Assembly (NCBI GenBank): GCA_002440805.1
Contig: DJVD01000086.1
Coordinates: forward strand, 1-5,181
Length of the DNA stretch: 5,181 bases
Direction: 5' to 3'
Source: Chloroflexi bacterium UBA6265
GTDB taxonomy: Bacteria > Chloroflexota > Chloroflexia > Thermomicrobiales > UBA6265
Shown here: one piece after another, positions 1 to 5,047 of the stretch
Position numbering within the stretch: the stretch's first letter is position 1
How the letters are laid out: each line of letters begins with the position of its first letter
The notes under the pieces: model-generated
What the model was told of the DNA's origin: nothing
Seen by the model: only the letters and a program-made list of their open reading frames with translations
Databases searched by the model: none
Position numbers and translations under genes: made by a program

Positions 1-153
1 TGCGGGACCCCATTCGTCGGTGCCGCGCACCTGCCATGGCCGCATCAGGTCAAACAACCGCACATCCGGTGCATACAGTGCCAGTAGCGCATCCTTGTCC
101 AACGCGATGGCAGCAGCGGTGTAGCGTTCAATTAGAGTTTCGGGTGATGTCAC
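1..153 (-). CDS. SnoaL/NTF2-like (ketosteroid isomerase fold) protein, N-terminal part only
   Basis: Only the first 51 codons are present; the gene continues past the left edge. Translation starts at a GTG (153-151) and gives MTSPETLIERYTAAAIALDK, followed by DALLALYAPDVRLFD and a RPWQVRG turn. A first helix carrying YTAAAIALD, then the 'LxALYAPDVxLFD' strand and 'xxGxxxW', is the usual opening of SnoaL-like/NTF2-like alpha+beta cone proteins of about 120-150 residues. Members act as small polyketide cyclases, isomerases, hydrolases or plain ligand-binding proteins, so the fold can be named but the reaction cannot. The start is supported by a strong Shine-Dalgarno AAGGAGG four bases upstream. 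The gene lies 80 nt downstream of the SDR on the same strand with no terminator between, so it is probably co-transcribed with it. The catalytic residues would lie in the missing part. Confidence 0.75.
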   Translation of the reverse strand, partial: MTSPETLIERYTAAAIALDKDALLALYAPDVRLFDLMRPWQVRGTDEWGPA

Positions 154-157
154 AGGT

Positions 158-164
158 CCTCCTT
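158..164 (-). promoter_or_regulatory. Ribosome binding site fixing the GTG start of the SnoaL-like gene
   Basis: Reading the minus strand, AAGGAGG (164 to 158) is a full match to the anti-Shine-Dalgarno core. It is followed by ACCT and then GTG at 153. The four-base spacer is short but workable. No ATG closer to this site fits the conserved protein start, so it decides the GTG. Confidence 0.7.
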
Positions 165-233
165 CGGGAAAGCTCAGTGTGAATTACTGTCGCATTCCTG
201 AGATGGTGTTCCTACTCCTATGTTGCCATCTGG

Positions 234-1061
234 CTACGTGGGGCGAAGGTCGCCATACCAGTAGGCGGCGGTGACACCACCATCCATCAGTACATCGCTG
301 CCGGTAATGAACCCGCCGTCCGGGCCCATCAGCAAGGCGGCAACATTGCCAACTTCATCGGGAGTGCCGGCACGGCCAGCGGCAGAAGCCTCGATCATGC
401 GGCGATAGCCATCGCCGCGGGGACCACTGAGTTCATTCCGGGCGAGCGGCGTGATGATGATGCCCGGGCTAATGGCATTGATTCGCGCCCCGCGGGTGCC
501 CCAGCGTACCGCCTCGGCCGCCACGCGCAACACATTGCCGCGCTTGGAGAGCTGATAGGCATGGAGCGAATCGGTGACAACATCCGGCTGCAGGAAGGGG
601 AGAGAGAGCAGTTCCTCCACCGGCGTGGTGGCGAGGGCATGATTCTGCTCTATCGAAAGCGGTGGCAACCGATGCCCCGATTGGGAAGCGATCACCACGC
701 CACTGCCACCGTTGGCGATGACCGCGCCGAATGCTTCCAGTATCAGGGCCGTGCCGTACAAGTCGACGCTGAGTATGGTTGCTGGTGACGCCTGGGAGGG
801 TGAGACGCCAGCGGCGTGGATCAGGCCGGTGACACTGCCACGCGCGGTGGCGGTGTGAATGAGGGCATCTACCGCAGGTCGCGAGGCAACATCCACGGTC
901 GTGGTACTGACATCGTAGCCCGCATCGGCCATCACGTTCGCGGCGTCATCGGCATTCTCAATTCGCACATCGGCCAGGAGCACGTGTTTGCCTACACCAA
1001 CTCGCCGGGCAATGGCCTGGCCGATGTGGCCGGAGCCAATCACCACAACTACGTCCTTCAT
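234..1061 (-). CDS. NAD(P)-dependent short-chain dehydrogenase/reductase (SDR family)
   Basis: This 275-residue cytosolic oxidoreductase has the classical SDR length. Visible motifs in order (numbered from the chosen ATG): a glycine-rich dinucleotide loop GSGHIG at 9-14; an acidic residue at the end of beta-2 (LLADVR, D31) that favours NAD over NADP; DVAS at 58-61; HAAG at 82-85; a catalytic-serine strand VVIASQSG around 123-129; the YxxxK pair Y169/K173 in AYQLSK; INAISPGIIITP at 194-205; and a C-terminal ITGSDVLMDGG at 252-262. The loop is GxGxIG rather than the common TGxxxGIG, and the position usually held by the structural/catalytic Asn is D100 (VDLYG). From memory both occur in a widespread, very conserved SDR subfamily of unknown substrate. 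An in-frame GTG lies two codons upstream (1067), but AAAGG at 1073-1069 sits 7 nt from the ATG and only 1 nt from the GTG, so the ATG is preferred. Stop is TAG at 236-234. It is the first gene of a probable two-gene unit with the SnoaL-like gene. Confidence 0.93.
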   Translation of the reverse strand: MKDVVVVIGSGHIGQAIARRVGVGKHVLLADVRIENADDAANVMADAGYDVSTTTVDVASRPAVDALIHTATARGSVTGLIHAAGVSPSQASPATILSVDLYGTALILEAFGAVIANGGSGVVIASQSGHRLPPLSIEQNHALATTPVEELLSLPFLQPDVVTDSLHAYQLSKRGNVLRVAAEAVRWGTRGARINAISPGIIITPLARNELSGPRGDGYRRMIEASAAGRAGTPDEVGNVAALLMGPDGGFITGSDVLMDGGVTAAYWYGDLRPT

Positions 1062-1068
1062 GACCACG

Positions 1069-1074
1069 CCTTTC
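1069..1074 (-). promoter_or_regulatory. Ribosome binding site deciding the SDR start
   Basis: Minus-strand GAAAGG (1074 to 1069) lies 7 nt before the ATG at 1061, an ideal spacing. It is only one base from the alternative GTG at 1067, which argues for the shorter, 275-residue product. Confidence 0.55.
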
Positions 1075-1165
1075 GTAATTGAGTTGGATACGTTTCCAGG
1101 TTGGTCATCATGCTAGCACCCGCACCCGTCTGCGGCGGCAAGGGTCTTTTGCTGGCAAGGGCGCG

Positions 1166-1177
1166 GTACACTGGTTC
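1166..1177 (+). promoter_or_regulatory. Promoter-like element (TACACT -10 candidate) upstream of the amidohydrolase homologue
   Basis: GTACACTGGTTC lies 31 bp before the start codon at 1209. TACACT (1167-1172) matches four of six positions of a sigma-70 -10 box and would give a leader of about 30 nt. I see no good -35 at 16-18 bp, so the call rests partly on the same 12-mer recurring at 4970-4981 upstream of the Tat-signal gene. The rest of the 147-bp divergent region (1062-1208) shows no convincing operator; a promoter for the SDR must lie there but I cannot place it. Confidence 0.3.
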
Positions 1178-1197
1178 GCAGGATTAACTCGCGACAC

Positions 1198-1202
1198 GGG
1201 AG
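1198..1202 (+). promoter_or_regulatory. Ribosome binding site of the amidohydrolase homologue
   Basis: GGGAG lies 6 nt before the ATG at 1209. This picks 1209 over the out-of-frame ATG at 1205 and over the internal in-frame ATG at 1224. An in-frame TAA at 1185-1187 rules out a longer product starting upstream of it. Confidence 0.6.
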
Positions 1203-1208
1203 CCATGG

Positions 1209-2462
1209 ATGGATATCAATGCAATGGCCTTGCGCACGATTGTTCGCGGCGGGCGAATCATCACCATGGATGGCGATATGCGCGCCGATTTGGTGATTGA
1301 CGATCATCAGATCGTGGCCATGCTGAACGATGCCTCCGGTGTGGATAGCGATTCCTCGATTGACGCCACCGATTTGCTGGTGCTTCCCGGCATGGTGGAA
1401 ACCTGGTTTCCCGCGCCCTGGCTCCACGATATCAATGCCGGCGATGTTCCCCATCGCGTCCAGACTGCCGCCCTGGCGGGGGGTCTTACCACGATCGCAG
1501 CCGAACCGGGCAATGCCCCGTCCGATGTGGGCACGCCCAGCCACCTTTCCATCGATGCGGCGCTGTGGTTACCGGTAACTGCGGAGAACATCCCCACCAG
1601 TGCCCAGATTGCCCGGATGAAAACCGTGGGCATGATCGGCGTGTCTACGTCACTGATCGGCGAGCACGGCCTCACCGATGCCGAGCTCTATCAATTGATG
1701 GGGGTGCTGGCGCAGCATCATTTGCCGCTGGCGATCCAGCCGCTTCACGGCGAACTCAGCCCACGGGATGCGCTGAGCGAATCGCTGGCGACCAGTACGT
1801 TGATGCTGATGGCGGAAGCCACAGGAGCCTGGGTGCATTTGCACGGCCTCACCTCGGCGGCAGCGGTGCGCATTGCCATTGCCGCCCGCGATCGTGGCGT
1901 GAGCGTCACCATGAGCGTGCCCGCACTCTATCTCGCTGTCGCCAGCGATAGCGGCCGTTCCTTGCGGGTACGACCGCCGTTACGACCGCAACGTGAGGTG
2001 GATGAATTGTGGAGGTACGTGCTGACCGAGCAGGTAGATTGCATCAGCGTCACCCCCATTCGGACCGGGGAGGGTGGCACATTGGGAACCGATGCCCAAA
2101 CCACGTTGAGCCTGTTTTGGCACGAGGCCGTGGGCAAACGCGGCATGAGCACATCGCAAGCGGTGCGGATGGTGGCCACCAATCCAGCCCAGGTGCTGGG
2201 GATTTTTCCGCGCAAGGGTGCCTTACGCATCGGTAGCGATGCCGACCTGGTGTTGTTCGATCCTGAAGCCACCTGGGTGGCGGATAACGACGATGCACTG
2301 GATGGAAGTGACCTGAGCCCGATTCATGGCGCCGAGATCACCGGCTTCGTGGTGCGCACGCTCAGTCACGGTCGCACGGTGTACGATGCCGAGCATCACA
2401 ACGACGACAGCCTGGTGATTCCGGGTACAGGCAAGTTGCTGCACCGCAGCTCATCCACGTGA
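1209..2462 (+). CDS. Amidohydrolase-superfamily protein (dihydroorotase/hydantoinase-like), probably lacking the metal site
   Basis: The 417-residue product has the architecture of cyclic amidohydrolases (dihydroorotase, dihydropyrimidinase, allantoinase). It opens with a beta-sandwich strand pair IVRGGRIITMDGDMRADLVID (11-31, interrupted here only for description), then LVLPG at 57-61, a TIM-barrel body with AGGLTTIAAEPGN (90-102), and a very typical C-terminal end: AVRMVATNPAQVLG (318-331), KGALRIGSDADLVLFDP (336-352) and a closing SHGRTVYD (386-393). The catalytic metal positions are mostly gone. The place of the HxH after LVLPGxxD reads E64-T-W66-F-P68. The carbamylated-lysine region (GMIGVSTSL, 141-149) has no lysine. 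The 'CPHYL' region reads VPALYL (237-242), and the 'TDHAP' aspartate position reads VTPI (281-284). H180 (LHGE) and H210/H212 (VHLHG) survive. It may therefore be a non-catalytic homologue, as known for pseudo-dihydroorotases that support aspartate transcarbamoylase and for CRMPs, or it may use other chemistry. The reading frame is intact, so it is not an ordinary pseudogene. No pyrimidine or purine gene lies nearby. Transcription diverges from the SDR. Confidence 0.85.
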   Translation: MDINAMALRTIVRGGRIITMDGDMRADLVIDDHQIVAMLNDASGVDSDSSIDATDLLVLPGMVETWFPAPWLHDINAGDVPHRVQTAALAGGLTTIAAEPGNAPSDVGTPSHLSIDAALWLPVTAENIPTSAQIARMKTVGMIGVSTSLIGEHGLTDAELYQLMGVLAQHHLPLAIQPLHGELSPRDALSESLATSTLMLMAEATGAWVHLHGLTSAAAVRIAIAARDRGVSVTMSVPALYLAVASDSGRSLRVRPPLRPQREVDELWRYVLTEQVDCISVTPIRTGEGGTLGTDAQTTLSLFWHEAVGKRGMSTSQAVRMVATNPAQVLGIFPRKGALRIGSDADLVLFDPEATWVADNDDALDGSDLSPIHGAEITGFVVRTLSHGRTVYDAEHHNDDSLVIPGTGKLLHRSSST

Positions 2463-2480
2463 ACTGCCTGAAAACGAGGG

Positions 2481-2517
2481 AATCGGGATGCGAACACATC
2501 GTGTTCGCATCCCGATT
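2481..2517 (+). terminator. Perfect 17-bp stem hairpin after the amidohydrolase homologue (terminator-like, no U-tract)
   Basis: The arms AATCGGGATGCGAACAC (2481-2497) and GTGTTCGCATCCCGATT (2501-2517) are exactly complementary around a 3-nt ATC loop, starting 18 nt after the stop codon. The position suits a transcription end, but the stem is followed by G-rich sequence rather than a U-run on the plus strand. On the minus strand a TTTT appears only about 5 nt after the stem. It may therefore be a factor-assisted terminator, an mRNA 3'-end stabiliser, or a copy of a dispersed palindromic repeat. Confidence 0.55.
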
Positions 2518-2823
2518 GTGGGGGAGGGGGAGTGAGCGCGGGGTGCGGCCGGCTGGCTGGTGCCGGTGGGAATCCGCTCGCGTATTTCACTGACCTCAAT
2601 TTGACATAGGGTTTCGACGCGCCTGCGGCGAAATTGTCACAGATGTGTGAATGAATCCGGTGGTATTGTCCATGCGTTAGTTGGAGTAGAAGGTCGCGCA
2701 GATACTGCACGACACGCGCGATCTGTAGCGCGGAGTAGCTTACGTATGGTATGTTACAAGCTGTACGGATAGGCATGGCGTCCGTAATTTGTCGTGCCGA
2801 AAATAAGGGAGTGACCGCTTAAT
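2518..2823. other. Gene-free upstream region of the VanW gene with G-rich run and small dyads
   Basis: This 306-bp stretch (361 bp counted from the preceding stop) carries no gene I can support. It begins with a G-rich run (2518-2550, two runs of five G and one of four). TTGACA at 2601-2606 has no matching -10 at normal spacing. Two imperfect stems are visible. In one, TTTCG and CGC (2612-2620) pair with GCG and CGAAA (2625-2633) across one A/G mismatch, enclosed by TGACA/TGTCA at 2602-2606 and 2635-2639. In the other, CGCG+CAGAT (2695-2703) pairs with ATCTG+CGCG (2721-2732) with a TAG bulge. I recognise no known riboswitch, and cannot place the VanW promoter with confidence; TATGGT (2745-2750) or TATGTT (2750-2755) are weak -10 candidates. 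Confidence 0.4.
2805..2811 (+). promoter_or_regulatory. Ribosome binding site of the VanW-domain gene
   Basis: AAGGGAG ends 12 nt before the ATG at 2824, slightly long spacing but the only good Shine-Dalgarno match here. An in-frame TGA at 2812-2814 means the ATG at 2824 is the first usable start. Confidence 0.5.
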
Positions 2824-4731
2824 ATGGCTGACAATAGCGTTGGGTCTCCGCAACAACCTGAACAAAACCGACCCGATGTATATACCCGCCTTAGCAATGC
2901 CTTCAAGGTAGAAGATCGGGATTGGAACACTGTTAGCCGGCGCGTGGCAACTCGTGCGCTGGCCGGTACTGGTGCCCTGTTGGCAGTCATGGCCGCTGGG
3001 GTTGCCGGATTCCGGGCAACCTATGCCAGCAAGATCTACCCCAATACCTACATTGGCGATGTGAATGTCGGCGGCATGACCGCTGAAGAAGCCGTGGCTG
3101 CTGTGCAGGCACGGGTGGATGAGCTCAACACCTCCACTGTGCAATACACCTTCAAGAATCTGAAGTGGAACCCCACCCTCACCGATCTCGGCGTAACCGT
3201 GGATGTAGAAGCGGCTGTTGCCCGTGCCATGAACCAGGGTCGCGATGAGAAGGCCGCCGATCGGCTGATGTACACCAACGCCATCATCCAGGGTGCGCAG
3301 GTAGTACCGCTGAATTTCGAACTGCAGCCGGCAATGCTGAACGCCTGGTTCGACGAGGTGGATGCCGATATCGATAATCCGGCGATTGATGCCACCTTCA
3401 CGGTGAAAGGTGCTGAACTCGAGATTACGCAAGACACCACCGGTATCGTTGCCGATCGCGATACGGTTACCGGCAAGTTGCTGGCAACCCTGCGCTCACT
3501 GGAGCCGATTGCCGACGAACTCCCCACCGTTGTTGATCAGCCACGCATCACCAAGGCCGACCTGGAAGCGAACGAGGCCGCTGTGCTGAATATCCTCAGC
3601 AATTCGGTGACCGTGCGTTTTGAGGAAAGCCGGTGGGAAGTGCTGCCGGAAGAAGTTTCCGAGTTCATGATCTTTACATCCCGGGTGGTGAACGGCCAGG
3701 CCGAGACCAGCGTAGATTTCGATCGCCCTGCGCTTTCGGTCTACCTGCAGGGTCGCTTCAAGCCGGAAGTGAACCGCATGCCGGTGAATGCCCGCGTGCA
3801 GTTCTTCAACGGAACACTTTCGGCCACGTCAAATGCCCAGGATGGCAAAACCCTCAAGGGTCCCGAGTTTGCAAACCTGGTGGCCGACAGCTTTATCGGC
3901 AACCACGAACGGGTGGATATCCCGGTGGTGACCACGCCAGCCAAGGTGCGCGAGGATAACCTCGATACGCTGGGGATCAAGGAGCGCATTTGCCGCGTCG
4001 ATTCCAATTTCACATCGGACATCGGCACCGATCGCGGCCACAATGTCACCGTGGGCATCAACCTGATCAATAACATCATCGTGGCCCCGGGCGATGACTT
4101 CAGCTTCAACGGCGCTGTCGGCTCCATTGAGACGAACCCTGAGTTCCGCGGTGGTACGGGTATTGTTGCCGGTGTGATCCAGGATGAATTTGGTGGCGGT
4201 ATTTGCCAGGTTACCACCACTACCTTCCGCGCTGCGGTGATGGGCGGATTCCCGATTACGGAGTGGTATCCACACACGTACCGTCTCACCGGGTATGAGC
4301 GCGATGGTTGGGGTCCGGGCTTCGATGCCTCCATTCTCCAACCCGATTGGCAGCCGGCGGAAGATTGGGCCGATTTCCGCTTCACCAATAACACCGAGAA
4401 CTTTATCCTGGTCTCCAGCTGGGCGGCTGATGGTATCCACATCATCGAAATTTGGGGCACCAATCCGGGCTGGGATGTGCAGATCTCCGAGACATCCATC
4501 TGGGAGGCCGAACCGAACGATGATAATGCCTGGGTCGTCGATTTCGAGCTTCCCGCCGGATCCACCTTCCCCTCGGCCTATCCGGTAGAGGGCCTGAACG
4601 TCAGCTTCAATCGCACGGTGCTGGATGCTGAAGGGAACGAAATGTACACCCGCGATTTCACCTCGCCCTACCAGGCCCGTGGCTGGCAATGCACGTGCAG
4701 CGCCGATATGGAAGGCGTACCCTGCTGGTAG
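2824..4731 (+). CDS. Membrane-anchored VanW-family protein with peptidoglycan-binding-like repeats
   Basis: This 635-residue envelope protein has a hydrophilic N-terminus (1-43), one hydrophobic segment (about 45-64, ALAGTGALLAVMAAGVAGF), and a long extracytoplasmic part. The region about 70-145 (IYPNTYIGDVNVGGMTAEEA, then a 'LGVTVDVEAAV' strand-helix) resembles the peptidoglycan-binding-like (YoaR/PG_binding_4) domain. A second, more divergent copy probably spans about 160-310. The VanW domain covers about 385-505: RGHNVTVGINLINN (404-417), PGDDFSFN (422-429), the hallmark GGGICQVTTT (457-466, Cys461), the histidine in YPHTYRLTGY (482-491) and GFDASI (499-504). A C-terminal beta-rich tail includes VEGLNVSFNRTVLD (588-601) and ends in a Cys-containing segment (C623, C625, C634). 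VanW proteins occur beside some vancomycin-resistance operons but their biochemical role is unsettled, and many bacteria carry them without resistance, so resistance should not be inferred. SRR at 38-40 directly before the hydrophobic stretch looks Tat-like but lacks the following Phe/Leu. The gene appears monocistronic: its own long leader and a strong terminator behind. Confidence 0.9.
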   Translation: MADNSVGSPQQPEQNRPDVYTRLSNAFKVEDRDWNTVSRRVATRALAGTGALLAVMAAGVAGFRATYASKIYPNTYIGDVNVGGMTAEEAVAAVQARVDELNTSTVQYTFKNLKWNPTLTDLGVTVDVEAAVARAMNQGRDEKAADRLMYTNAIIQGAQVVPLNFELQPAMLNAWFDEVDADIDNPAIDATFTVKGAELEITQDTTGIVADRDTVTGKLLATLRSLEPIADELPTVVDQPRITKADLEANEAAVLNILSNSVTVRFEESRWEVLPEEVSEFMIFTSRVVNGQAETSVDFDRPALSVYLQGRFKPEVNRMPVNARVQFFNGTLSATSNAQDGKTLKGPEFANLVADSFIGNHERVDIPVVTTPAKVREDNLDTLGIKERICRVDSNFTSDIGTDRGHNVTVGINLINNIIVAPGDDFSFNGAVGSIETNPEFRGGTGIVAGVIQDEFGGGICQVTTTTFRAAVMGGFPITEWYPHTYRLTGYERDGWGPGFDASILQPDWQPAEDWADFRFTNNTENFILVSSWAADGIHIIEIWGTNPGWDVQISETSIWEAEPNDDNAWVVDFELPAGSTFPSAYPVEGLNVSFNRTVLDAEGNEMYTRDFTSPYQARGWQCTCSADMEGVPCW

Positions 4732-4752
4732 CAGGAGATCATAGATATACGC

Positions 4753-4788
4753 AACACCCGGCAAGGATTGTTCCTTGTCGGGTGTTTT
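4753..4788 (+). terminator. Intrinsic terminator of the VanW-domain gene
   Basis: AACACCCGGCAAGGA (4753-4767) pairs with TCCTTGTCGGGTGTT (4772-4786) over 15 bp with a single G-U wobble and a TTGT tetraloop. TTTT (4785-4788) follows at the base of the stem. It lies 21 nt after the TAG stop of the VanW gene and reads as a standard rho-independent terminator on the plus strand. Confidence 0.88.
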
Positions 4789-4873
4789 GCTATCTGCAGC
4801 GCAAGCGGGACTGTGGATGTTGGCCATCTCAAGCAATCTGTTCGTGGGGGCAATTTCGCACGATTGGCGGAGC

Positions 4874-4902
4874 TTGACAGTATAGTACGTACATATGTAC
4901 GT
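4874..4902 (+). promoter_or_regulatory. Consensus -35-like hexamer beside a perfect 16-bp palindrome (candidate promoter/operator)
   Basis: TTGACA (4874-4879) is followed by TATAGT (4881-4886) and then the perfect palindrome ACGTACATATGTACGT (4887-4902). If TTGACA is a real -35 box, the -10 would fall inside or at the edge of the palindrome (TACGTG at 4898-4903 gives an 18-bp spacer). That is the geometry of repressor-controlled promoters. Perfect 16-bp dyads of this kind suit dimeric regulators such as the TetR family, but no regulator gene is visible here. The surrounding gene-free region (4732-5047) holds in addition the terminator, a second dyad and a promoter-like motif; I found no gene in it. 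Confidence 0.45.
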
Positions 4903-4909
4903 GCAATAG

Positions 4910-4927
4910 TCAGGACCTAGGGCCTGA
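4910..4927. repeat. Imperfect 18-bp dyad (second candidate operator)
   Basis: TCAGG-A-CCTAGG-G-CCTGA is symmetric except for one mismatched pair (4915 against 4922). Its centre is 24 bp from the centre of the perfect palindrome at 4887-4902. The two dyads differ in sequence, so they would be bound by different proteins, if by any. Confidence 0.3.
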
Positions 4928-4946
4928 TTAACGATTGTCATAAGCA

Positions 4947-4976
4947 TTCACGCGTGTCTTGATAGGCGTGTACACT
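4947..4976 (+). promoter_or_regulatory. Candidate promoter of the Tat-signal gene
   Basis: TTCACG (4947-4952) and TACACT (4971-4976) form a four-of-six plus four-of-six sigma-70-like pair with an 18-bp spacer, placing a transcription start near 4983 and a leader of about 65 nt. The -10 is embedded in the 12-mer GTACACTGGTTC (4970-4981), which is also found before the amidohydrolase homologue. The 8-bp palindromes CACGCGTG (4949-4956) and GTGTACAC (4968-4975) overlap the two boxes. Confidence 0.35.
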
Positions 4977-5047
4977 GGTTCTACAGGGGTAATTTGTGCC
5001 GTGCCATCCGCGCGCGTCACGCCAGCCAGGTGAGAGAGAAACGTCCC

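Noticed and set aside
1113..1544. Minus-strand open frame overlapping the start of the amidohydrolase homologue
   Set aside because: It lies antisense to conserved amidohydrolase sequence, with no recognisable motif.
1209..2462. Functional dihydroorotase (pyrC) or allantoinase assignment
   Set aside because: The metal-binding HxH, Lys, CPHYL His and Asp positions are not preserved, and there are no pathway neighbours.
2518..2560. G-quadruplex
   Set aside because: Only three runs of three or more G are close together; a stable four-run quadruplex is not clearly supported.
2396..2776. Minus-strand open frame across the intergenic region between the amidohydrolase homologue and the VanW gene
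   Set aside because: It crosses the perfect hairpin, has a low-complexity proline stretch encoded by the G-rich run and no family resemblance.
2824..4731. Vancomycin-resistance gene cluster
   Set aside because: Only a VanW-domain protein is present; there is no ligase, dehydrogenase, dipeptidase or two-component regulator, and VanW domains are common without resistance.
4689..4877. Small plus-strand open frame over the VanW stop codon and terminator
   Set aside because: It spans the terminator hairpin and its sequence has no family resemblance.
3829..4947. Long minus-strand open frame (about 370 codons) opposite the VanW gene
   Set aside because: It overlaps a clear VanW-domain coding sequence, runs through its terminator, and its translation shows no recognisable domain; it is a by-product of codon bias on the other strand.
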